From Gammaproteobacteria bacterium (GTDB taxonomy: Bacteria > Pseudomonadota > Gammaproteobacteria > Pseudomonadales > Pseudohongiellaceae), in NCBI GenBank assembly GCA_003451715.1, contig DMJN01000105.1:1-5630 (forward strand): 5,630 nt of DNA. The letters are read 5' to 3'. This document shows positions 1-5,630 of the stretch, in pieces; the first letter of the stretch is position 1, and every line of letters starts with the position of its first letter. The notes under the pieces were generated by a model. That model was given only the letters and a program-made list of their open reading frames with translations. It was not told where the DNA came from and ran no database searches. Both the position numbers and the translations under genes were made by a program.

Positions 1-7
1 CTCCTTG
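1..7. repeat. Left copy of CTCCTTG direct repeat (possible left IS boundary)
   Basis: The same heptamer is at 1190-1196, just beyond the transposase. The likely crossover dinucleotide CT is the first two bases. Because it touches the window edge, the outer limit of the repeat cannot be seen. Confidence 0.4.
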
Positions 8-142
8 ATTTGATTGTATGGTGAAATTTCCCTACTTCCTTCCCATAGAATAAAGTGAAACCCGTAACCAGTTAGCGCTAGTTACCGACTCAGCAGCCCG
101 ATGATTTGTAGGTCCAAAGAGACCGTTAACAAGCGAGGGTGC

Positions 143-154
143 TGGATCGATCCA
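143..154. repeat. 12-bp perfect palindrome
   Basis: TGGATCGATCCA is its own reverse complement. Its first two bases overlap the 3' strand of the first guide-loop stem, and it is followed by an A/T-rich stretch. It could form an alternative fold competing with that stem, or be linker sequence between the two loop domains. No protein-binding role is evident from the sequence. Confidence 0.5.
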
Positions 155-200
155 TTTTTAAAACTCGAACAGTCGAATGGGCTTCAAGCCAGAATTTAGC

Positions 201-207
201 AAGGAAG
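201..207 (+). promoter_or_regulatory. Ribosome binding site of the IS110 transposase
   Basis: AAGGAAG lies seven bases before the ATG at 215 and fixes the transposase start. It overlaps the 3' guide strand and closing stem of the predicted donor loop, so folding of the RNA and translation initiation would compete. Confidence 0.6.
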
Positions 208-214
208 AGTCACT

Positions 215-1161
<947 letters not shown>

Positions 1162-1176
1162 TAGAAAAACCAGTTA

Positions 1177-1182
1177 TTGACA
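1177..1182 (+). promoter_or_regulatory. Consensus -35 box in the IS right end (junction-promoter half)
   Basis: TTGACA is a perfect sigma-70 -35 hexamer seven bases before the proposed core CT, directed out of the element. In a circular form with the right end joined to the left end, the sequence 16-18 bases downstream falls at about positions 10-17 (TTGATT or GATTGT, each 3 of 6 to TATAAT). Junction promoters of this type are known for IS110-family circles, where they drive the bridge RNA. The -10 half is weak, so promoter strength is uncertain. In the inserted state the hexamer would read into the 3' part of the neighbouring minus-strand gene. Confidence 0.5.
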
Positions 1183-1189
1183 CCACAGT

Positions 1190-1196
1190 CTCCTTG
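1190..1196. repeat. Right copy of CTCCTTG direct repeat (right IS boundary and flank)
   Basis: CT at 1190-1191 would be the core and CCTTG the start of chromosomal flank. The guide-loop strand ACAGTC (169-174) ends exactly on this core C, which supports the boundary. On the minus strand this repeat reads CAAGGAG, a strong ribosome-binding sequence, 19 bases after the stop codon of the DUF2007 gene. Confidence 0.45.
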
Positions 1197-1215
1197 TTAT
1201 ATCGGGTCCAGCGCC

Positions 1216-1533
1216 TTACTCCTCCTTATTTTTACTGTTCTGACAATTCCAGCAAATAGTAAAGTTGCCAGCATTGTCTTCTGAACAGGCTGTACATTTC
1301 CAATCCGGTAGCTCTTCTTCGTTGAAATTCAAATCTAGAACGATCTGTTCCGCCCGCTCCGCGTCCTGATTGTGGGACACCCACACTTCCGGCAGGCATT
1401 CCGTCACCGGCAGCTCTCCGGCAACTGAGTAGAGCTTGTCATTGCGCACCGTCGAGGCAATATCGTGCTGTTCAAGCACATTACGTATATGCCAGGCCAT
1501 AGCGATACTGTCTGCCGTATAGACACGTTTCAT
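1216..1533 (-). CDS. DUF2007-domain protein with RanBP2-type zinc finger
   Basis: A 105-residue soluble protein. Residues 1 to about 70 match the DUF2007 pattern (a GlnB-like putative signal-transducing fold): an MKRVYTA start, then AGELPVTECLPEVWV at 38-52 and a helix ending in AEQIVLD. Residues 78-97 form a zinc finger with W78, C80, C83, N87, C94 and C97, spaced W-x-C-x2-C-x3-N-x6-C-x2-C, the RanBP2-type arrangement. The tail is charged (NSKNKEE). The biochemical role of this family is not established; metal binding and a regulatory or protein-binding role are inference. The start is chosen because the MKRVY opening is typical of the family. The ribosome binding site there is poor. It begins 28 bases after the murJ stop, so it is probably cotranscribed with murJ. 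It is intact although the IS end lies within about 25 bases of its stop, and I see no terminator between them. Confidence 0.85.
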   Translation of the reverse strand: MKRVYTADSIAMAWHIRNVLEQHDIASTVRNDKLYSVAGELPVTECLPEVWVSHNQDAERAEQIVLDLNFNEEELPDWKCTACSEDNAGNFTICWNCQNSKNKEE

Positions 1534-1561
1534 AATGTACAGCTAACCGGGGGTTTTTCAA

Positions 1562-3163
1562 TCAGCGGTATATGTGCTTCCATCTCAATCCGGAACCGAA
1601 CAGCATACCCGAATATAAGATTACACCGCCACCGACCAGCAGGGTCAATCGGGTGATTTTGGTGGTAATGTCCCAGTCGGTCCAGGTCTGCCAATCCCCA
1701 GCCATACTGACCAGGAAATAGGCCATCACGCCATTAGCGACAAGGATACGGGCAATAAACAACAGCCAGCCGGGCTGAAAGCGGAACACGCCGTCGGCTC
1801 GTAAGCCCTGCATCAGCATACCAGCATTGAGAAAGGCCGCCAGACTGGTCGCCAACGCCAGACCGAAATGAGCCAGCCCGTTTAGATAGAAGACGATATT
1901 CAAGACCATATTGGTGGTCATGGCGATAATGCCGATGCGCACAGGCGTGGCAGTATCCTGGCGTGCATAGTAACCCGGCGCGAAGATCTTGATAGCCATG
2001 AAGGCAAGCAATCCCAAGGCATAGGCACGCAGGCTTAAGGATGCCTGGACTACATCGGTCTGGGTGAAGTTATCATTCTGAAACAGCGTCACCAGTAGTG
2101 GTTCTGCAATGAGTATCAGGGCCAGTGTCGCTGGAACCGCAATCAGGCAAACCAGGCGAAATGCCCAGTCCAGAGTCTCAGAAAACTCTTGCATGGATTG
2201 TTCGGCGTGCCTGCGTGACAGGCTGGGCAGCACCACGATGGCGATCGCAATACCGAAGGTTCCCAACGGCAACTCCATCAGGCGGTCGGAAAAATACAGC
2301 CAGGATACGCTGCCGGATACCAGTAGTGAGGCAATCAGCGTATCCAGCAGCAGGTTAATCTGGCTGACGGAAACACCGAACAGGGCTGGCACCATCAGTT
2401 TCTTGATGCGCGCCACACCTTCATGGAGTTTATCCCGCTTCGGAACAGGAACTAACTGAATTCTGGCCAGGAAGGGTAGTTGAAACAGTAATTGTGCAAA
2501 GCCGGCGATCAAGACGCCCCATGCCAGGGCCAACTCTGGCACTCGCATATAGGGGGCCAGTAAAAAAGCACTGCCAATCAAAGAGACGTTTAACAGGGCC
2601 GGTGTAAAAGCAGGAACAGCGAAGCGACCATAGGTGTTCAGCACGGCGCTACACAGTGCAGTCATGGATATCAACAGCAGGTAGGGGAATGTGATACGGA
2701 GCATTTCCACGAATAGTGCAAATTTGGCCGGCTCATCGGTAAATCCATAGGCAAGCGGGACTGCTATGAAAGGCGCTGCCATAATGACCACCAGGGTTAC
2801 CAATAACAGAAAGCCGCCCAGTGAGGCTGCTACCGCATTCACCAGTCCATGCACTTCCAGCAGCGATTTGCGGGTTCGATACTCTGCCAGAACCGGCACG
2901 AAAGCCTGATTGAAAGCTCCCTCGGCGAACAAGCGGCGCATGAAATTGGGAATCTTGTTGGCGAGAAAAAAGGCATCGGCGCCATCACTGGTACCAAAAA
3001 TCCGCGCGATCACCACGTCACGCGTCAGACCCAGCACCCGGGATACCATGGTCATCGAACCCGTGACACCGCTGGCCCTGAGCAGGCCACCTTGTGGAGT
3101 GCCAGCGGTATTTTCAGTACTATTTGGCTCGACTCGCTCCGAGTCTGGCTGCATCTTGCTCAT
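1562..3163 (-). CDS. murJ: Lipid II flippase MurJ (MviN)
   Basis: A 533-residue polytopic inner-membrane protein of the MOP/MATE superfamily. It moves undecaprenyl-linked lipid II from the cytoplasmic to the periplasmic face for peptidoglycan synthesis, and is essential in many bacteria. It has the family signatures SMTMVSRVLGLTRD (36-49), DAFFLANKIPNFMRRLFAEGAFNQAFVP (63-90) and SDRLMELPLG (292-301). Residues shown to matter in E. coli MurJ are present with a constant offset of 24: R42, R48, D63, K70, E81 and R294 (E. coli R18, R24, D39, K46, E57 and R270). Many hydrophobic segments fit the usual 14 transmembrane helices. The N-terminus is about 24 residues longer than in E. coli and is polar; M4 is an alternative start. 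A partly duplicated start region lies just upstream. It is divergent from rpsT and followed closely by the DUF2007 gene. In related bacteria ribF often follows murJ; it is not in this window. Confidence 0.95.
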   Translation of the reverse strand: MSKMQPDSERVEPNSTENTAGTPQGGLLRASGVTGSMTMVSRVLGLTRDVVIARIFGTSDGADAFFLANKIPNFMRRLFAEGAFNQAFVPVLAEYRTRKSLLEVHGLVNAVAASLGGFLLLVTLVVIMAAPFIAVPLAYGFTDEPAKFALFVEMLRITFPYLLLISMTALCSAVLNTYGRFAVPAFTPALLNVSLIGSAFLLAPYMRVPELALAWGVLIAGFAQLLFQLPFLARIQLVPVPKRDKLHEGVARIKKLMVPALFGVSVSQINLLLDTLIASLLVSGSVSWLYFSDRLMELPLGTFGIAIAIVVLPSLSRRHAEQSMQEFSETLDWAFRLVCLIAVPATLALILIAEPLLVTLFQNDNFTQTDVVQASLSLRAYALGLLAFMAIKIFAPGYYARQDTATPVRIGIIAMTTNMVLNIVFYLNGLAHFGLALATSLAAFLNAGMLMQGLRADGVFRFQPGWLLFIARILVANGVMAYFLVSMAGDWQTWTDWDITTKITRLTLLVGGGVILYSGMLFGSGLRWKHIYR

Positions 3164-3214
3164 TCTGACTGCTTACCTCTCACTTACCTCTCACTTCCCA
3201 CTCATTCCGACTGC
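3159..3214 (-). repeat. Duplicated start region of murJ with an 11-bp tandem repeat
   Basis: The 14-mer ctcattctgactgc at 3159-3172, which covers the murJ start codon, recurs at 3201-3214 with one mismatch, exactly 42 bases upstream of the gene. Between the copies an 11-base unit, cttacctctca, is present twice (3172-3182 and 3183-3193). On the minus strand this gives two GAGAGG sequences before the real ATG and an additional ATGAG at 3205-3201. The upstream ATG is in frame with murJ but meets TGA after four codons. Confidence 0.75.
3191..3205 (-). other. Possible four-codon leader ORF (M-S-G-K-stop) upstream of murJ
   Basis: It begins at the duplicated ATG and stops 27 bases before the murJ start codon. 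No strong ribosome binding site precedes it. It may be a by-product of the duplication rather than a translated leader. It is listed because it is in frame and sits in the murJ 5' region. Confidence 0.2.
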
Positions 3215-3383
3215 ATCGCTGTAAATCTGACAGGCGTCATGTCGCTGGTTCCTTTTCCGCTGGGTAGGGTATGCGGTGCATGGCCCTGGGCATTACCAGC
3301 TGCTGCTCCACACTTCAGCTATCGGGAAGCTCCGCTAAATTTTGAGTATTCTTAATAAGTTAGGCCAGCTGCAAACCCCTGTA

Positions 3384-3412
3384 TTGACATCACATAGTGA
3401 AAACGGCATAGT
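3384..3412 (+). promoter_or_regulatory. Sigma-70 promoter for rpsT
   Basis: A perfect -35 TTGACA (3384-3389) is followed by a 17-base spacer and CATAGT (3407-3412), which has 4 of 6 matches to TATAAT. The expected transcription start is near 3419, giving a leader of about 80 bases. The stretch after the -10 (GTGTCGCTCC) is GC-rich, as in discriminators of stringently controlled ribosomal promoters. Such control is inference. Confidence 0.7.
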
Positions 3413-3486
3413 GTCGCTCCTTCGAAAATGCGGGATTGGGTGGAACCCGGAATCTCCATTTCTTACTAGTTTAGATAGCAAAAAGC

Positions 3487-3502
3487 TAAGGAGTTCCAAT
3501 TG
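3487..3502 (+). promoter_or_regulatory. Ribosome binding site and TTG start codon of rpsT
   Basis: TAAGGAG (3487-3493) is six bases before TTG (3500-3502), the only start that gives the conserved second residues ANSP and the full 87-residue length. E. coli rpsT also starts with UUG, where the weak start contributes to autogenous control by S20. Confidence 0.9.
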
Positions 3503-3763
3503 GCTAATTCTCCACAGGCCCGCAAGCGAGCCAGACAAGGTGAGACACGCCGGCGCCACAATGCATCGTTCCGGTCCATGGTACGGACCTATATCAAGAA
3601 GGTCGATGTTGCTATTGAAGGAGGCGATCACGCTGCTGCAACCGAGGCCTACAATACAGCCGTTCCGATCATCGATCGCATGGCGGACAAAGGTATTATG
3701 CACAAGAACAAGGCGGCCCGGCATAAGAGCCGGCTCAATTCGGCTGTCATGGCACTGAAATAA
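3500..3763 (+). CDS. rpsT: 30S ribosomal protein S20
   Basis: 87 residues, the same length as E. coli S20. This small basic helical protein binds 16S rRNA early in assembly of the 30S subunit. The N-terminal [22 protein letters not shown], the central [20 protein letters not shown] and the C-terminal [19 protein letters not shown] stretch (here [15 protein letters not shown]) are characteristic of the family. Translation starts at TTG, with a strong AAGGAG six bases upstream. It is a single-gene unit with its own promoter and a terminator 14 bases after the stop. It diverges from murJ and converges on proB. In E. coli, excess S20 represses its own translation, and the shared UUG start suggests a similar mechanism here. 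That last point is inference. Confidence 0.97.
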   Translation: MANSPQARKRARQGETRRRHNASFRSMVRTYIKKVDVAIEGGDHAAATEAYNTAVPIIDRMADKGIMHKNKAARHKSRLNSAVMALK

Positions 3764-3777
3764 CCCCGATCCTGCTT

Positions 3778-3804
3778 AAAAAAACCGGCCTTGGCCGGTT
3801 TTTT
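3778..3804. terminator. Bidirectional intrinsic terminator between rpsT and proB
   Basis: Seven A, then CCGGCC, TT, GGCCGG and six T make a near-perfect inverted repeat (AAAAAACCGG with CCGGTTTTTT). It ends in a T run on both strands, so it can stop rpsT (stop at 3761-3763) and the opposing obg-proB transcript (proB stop at 3842). Confidence 0.93.
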
Positions 3805-3841
3805 ATGTTTGCAAATTGGATTGGTGAGCGGTTTAGGATCC

Positions 3842-4960
3842 CTATCTGGACAGCATCAGGTTATCGCGATGAATAATCTCTTCCTCGCCCGCATAACCGA
3901 GAAGCTCTTCGATTTTGTCGCTGCTGTGTCCCAGTAATTTCTGCACTTCAGTGATTTCGTAGTTAACTAATCCCCTAGCGATCTCCAGACCGGCTTCATC
4001 GTTACAGGCTACTACGTCACCCCGAGTGAAATTTCCGCTTGCGGATCTAATTCCTACTGCCAGCAAGCTCTTGCCGGATTCTCGAAGCACTTTCACGGCA
4101 CCCTCGTCCAGAGTCAGCGCCCCCTTCAGGGTCAACTGCCCTGCCAGCCACTGTTTTTTCGCGGTGACCGGTTCACAATCGGCCTCAAGCAGGGTTCCCA
4201 GGTCTTCTCCTGCGGCAATGCGTGGCAGCACGCCGTCGACCCTGCCATTGGCAATTATCGTGTCGGTTCCCGACCGCGACGCCAGTTGTGCAGCAGACAA
4301 TTTGGTTAACATGCCTCCCCTGCCAAGGCTGGTCCCTTTGCCCGCCGCCTTCGATAGTGAAGCATCATTGGCTGATGCCGAGCGGATAAATTCCGCGCTT
4401 GTATCGATGCGTGGATCGGCGCTATACAAACCATCCTGATCGGTGAGCACTACCATTACATCGGCATTGATAAGATTTGCCACCAGAGCCGCCAGGGTGT
4501 CGTTATCGCCGAAACACAGCTCGTCTGTCGCCACCGTGTCGTTTTCATTTACCACAGGAACCACATTCATCTTCAGCAAAGTGGTCAGAGTGCTACGGGC
4601 ATTGAGATAGCGGGTTCGGTTTGACAAGTCTTCATGACTCAACAAAATCTGGGCAGCATGAACTTCATGGCGCATGAAGCAGCTCTCATAGGCCTGCACC
4701 AGCCCCATCTGCCCCACCGCGGCCGCTGCCTGCTGCACATGTACCTGCTTGGGGCGACTCTTGAGATTCAATCGTGTAACACCTTCGGCGACCGCACCGG
4801 AGGATACCAGTACCAACTGCACTCCATTCTGCTGCAGAATGACCAGTTGTTCTGCCCAATGCGCGATCGCAGCTCTGTCCAGTCCCAGTCCATTATTCGT
4901 CACCAATGAACTGCCAACCTTAACTACCCAGCGTTTTGCATTTATTAGTTTCTCTCGCAT
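3842..4960 (-). CDS. proB: Glutamate 5-kinase with PUA domain
   Basis: 372 residues (E. coli 367). It catalyses the first step of proline synthesis, ATP-dependent phosphorylation of glutamate to glutamyl 5-phosphate in the cytoplasm. The amino-acid kinase domain covers about residues 8-260. Visible motifs are VVKVGSSL with K14, VSSGAVAEG with S54, NEND 138-141, GDND 151-154, TDQDGLYSADPR 173-184 and GRGGMLTK with K220. The C-terminal PUA domain (about 277-368) includes ASGNFTRGDVV and ends near the IHRDNLMLSR-type terminus usual for the family. It starts 15 bases after the obg stop, so the two are very likely cotranscribed; the ribosome binding site is weak (GAAG). No proA is nearby, as is usual when proB sits beside obg. 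In E. coli this enzyme is feedback-inhibited by proline. The start matches family length. Confidence 0.96.
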   Translation of the reverse strand: MREKLINAKRWVVKVGSSLVTNNGLGLDRAAIAHWAEQLVILQQNGVQLVLVSSGAVAEGVTRLNLKSRPKQVHVQQAAAAVGQMGLVQAYESCFMRHEVHAAQILLSHEDLSNRTRYLNARSTLTTLLKMNVVPVVNENDTVATDELCFGDNDTLAALVANLINADVMVVLTDQDGLYSADPRIDTSAEFIRSASANDASLSKAAGKGTSLGRGGMLTKLSAAQLASRSGTDTIIANGRVDGVLPRIAAGEDLGTLLEADCEPVTAKKQWLAGQLTLKGALTLDEGAVKVLRESGKSLLAVGIRSASGNFTRGDVVACNDEAGLEIARGLVNYEITEVQKLLGHSSDKIEELLGYAGEEEIIHRDNLMLSR

Positions 4961-4975
4961 AGTTTCTTCACTACT

Positions 4976-5630
4976 CTAGTGATCCCAGTCTTCATCGAAT
5001 ACTGATTCGTCGACTTGCCTCGATTGCTTCGACTGCTCAATCGATCGTCTAATCTCGAAAGCCATCACGCTCTCCAACGCTTGTTGCTGTTCATAGTAAG
5101 CCTCATCATCTTGCAGGCGTTGCCGGTGTCGTTCAATGGATCCCATAAGTGCCTGGCAGAGATCTGTACACCCTTCTTTGTTGAGTGCAGAAATCTGATG
5201 AATATCATTCTGCCAATTGAGTTTTTCCCTCAGCGCGTTTTTTATAGTGCTTAGTATTTCTTCGTCCACCAGGTCTACTTTGTTTAATACCAGCCAGCGC
5301 TCCTTCTTCGCTAAGGTTGGACTGAATTTCTCCAGCTCTTGCACGATACTCTCTGCGTTTGCTACTGGATCTGAGCCATCTACAGGCATAACATCTATCA
5401 AGTGGAGAAGAAGGCGAGTCCGGGACAGGTGTTTCAGAAACCGAAATCCAAGGCCGGCTCCCTCGGCCGCGCCCTCAATAAGGCCTGGAATGTCGGCCAT
5501 CACGAAGCTGCGTTCCATACCAACACTGACAACACCAAGGTTTGGCACCAGCGTGGTGAACGGGTAATCAGCCACTTTTGGTTTAGCTGCTGACACGGCG
5601 CGGATCAGCGTGGACTTGCCGGCATTGGGC
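4976..5630 (-). CDS. obgE: Obg family GTPase (CgtA/ObgE), N-terminus outside window
   Basis: The reading frame is open to the window end, so the start is missing. About 217 residues are visible: the G domain from within the P-loop (PNAGKST, 5629-5609) and a short C-terminal tail. The glycine-rich Obg fold is outside. Motifs in order are PNAGKST (G1), [11 protein letters not shown] (switch I, G2), [17 protein letters not shown] (G3), NKVD (G4) and SAL (G5). The tail ends in an acidic [11 protein letters not shown], typical of proteobacterial Obg. Obg is an essential GTPase that binds the 50S subunit during late assembly and responds to ppGpp. Its usual upstream neighbours rplU and rpmA would lie to the right. 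An apparent start at the GTG near 5596 is internal and should not be used, because the conserved P-loop continues upstream of it. Confidence 0.97.
   Translation of the reverse strand, partial: PNAGKSTLIRAVSAAKPKVADYPFTTLVPNLGVVSVGMERSFVMADIPGLIEGAAEGAGLGFRFLKHLSRTRLLLHLIDVMPVDGSDPVANAESIVQELEKFSPTLAKKERWLVLNKVDLVDEEILSTIKNALREKLNWQNDIHQISALNKEGCTDLCQALMGSIERHRQRLQDDEAYYEQQQALESVMAFEIRRSIEQSKQSRQVDESVFDEDWDH

Larger units (their letters stand above)
64..210 (+). ncRNA. Predicted IS110 bridge RNA (5' hairpin, target loop, donor loop)
   Basis: Three successive structures can be drawn by hand. (1) A 5' hairpin, GTAAC 64-68 with GTTAC 81-85. (2) A first loop domain. Its outer stem pairs CAGCA 91-95 and CCC 97-99 with GGG 137-139 and TGCTG 140-144, leaving g96 bulged. 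An internal loop (100-110 and 125-136) is capped by GGTC 111-114 with GACC 121-124. (3) A second loop domain. Its outer stem pairs ACTC 163-166 with GAGT 207-210. Its internal loop is 167-177 and 192-206, capped by a hairpin around GGCT/AGCC (180-190). Known: the IS621 bridge RNA has a 5' stem-loop, then a target-binding and a donor-binding loop, each with guides on both sides of an internal loop. Matches: TAACAAG 127-133 is antisense to the right flank 1193-1199. ACAGTC 169-174 equals the right end 1185-1190. CAAGGA 200-205 is antisense to the left end 2-7. Exact RNA ends are unknown. Confidence 0.6.
3164..3499. other. Divergent intergenic region between murJ and rpsT
   Basis: These 336 bases carry no gene I can support. 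They hold the murJ leader with its repeats (to about 3214), then about 165 bases in which I see no convincing murJ promoter or gene. After that come the rpsT promoter (3384-3412) and an rpsT leader of about 80 bases. The leader contains a small hairpin, GGGT 3438-3441 with ACCC 3445-3448. Open frames across this region lack ribosome binding sites and family resemblance. Confidence 0.6.

Noticed and set aside
143..160. Palindrome followed by a T stretch as an intrinsic terminator
   Set aside because: The hairpin would have almost no loop, the T run is short, and it lies inside the predicted bridge RNA before the transposase.
3172..3193. 11-base tandem repeat as the start of a CRISPR or minisatellite array
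   Set aside because: There are only two units, no spacers, and the second unit is followed by diverged sequence.
2849..3355. Plus-strand 168-codon frame over the murJ 5' end
   Set aside because: It is antisense to conserved MurJ motifs and runs into the intergenic region without a recognisable product.
3342..3758. Plus-strand 138-codon frame overlapping rpsT
   Set aside because: It runs through the rpsT promoter and gene in another frame; S20 is unmistakable in the correct frame.
5594..5596. GTG as the start of obg
   Set aside because: The upstream codons encode PNAGKST, the conserved P-loop, so the true start lies beyond the window.

Overview
The window reads as chromosomal DNA of a gammaproteobacterium. 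The order obg - proB - rpsT - murJ resembles the arrangement known from Pseudomonas and relatives. The encoded Obg, ProB, S20 and MurJ have clear proteobacterial motifs, and rpsT starts with TTG, as in Escherichia coli. Base composition looks close to half GC by eye. I cannot name a genus.

Layout. Positions 1 to about 1191 are an IS110-family insertion sequence, read on the plus strand. Its left end appears to lie at or very near the first base. It has about 214 bases of upstream non-coding DNA that fold as a 5' hairpin followed by two guide-loop domains. This is the architecture of an IS110 bridge RNA. A transposase (recombinase) gene follows, broken by an in-frame amber codon and by a one-base frameshift near its end. 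A consensus -35 hexamer sits just inside the right end. Positions 1216-3163 (minus strand) hold murJ, the lipid II flippase, followed by a small DUF2007 protein with a RanBP2-type zinc finger. Positions 3164-3499 are a divergent intergenic region with a duplicated murJ start region and a good sigma-70 promoter for rpsT. rpsT (plus strand) ends at a terminator that probably works in both directions. It faces the obg-proB pair (minus strand), and obg is cut by the window end.

The chromosomal genes are housekeeping: ribosome assembly (Obg, S20), proline synthesis (ProB) and cell-wall export (MurJ). The unusual part is the insertion sequence. Its predicted bridge-RNA loops can be matched by eye to its own two ends and to the adjoining right flank. 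This places the crossover at a CT dinucleotide and gives a testable prediction for the sequence just left of the window. The element appears unable to move on its own, but its guide RNA structure looks intact.
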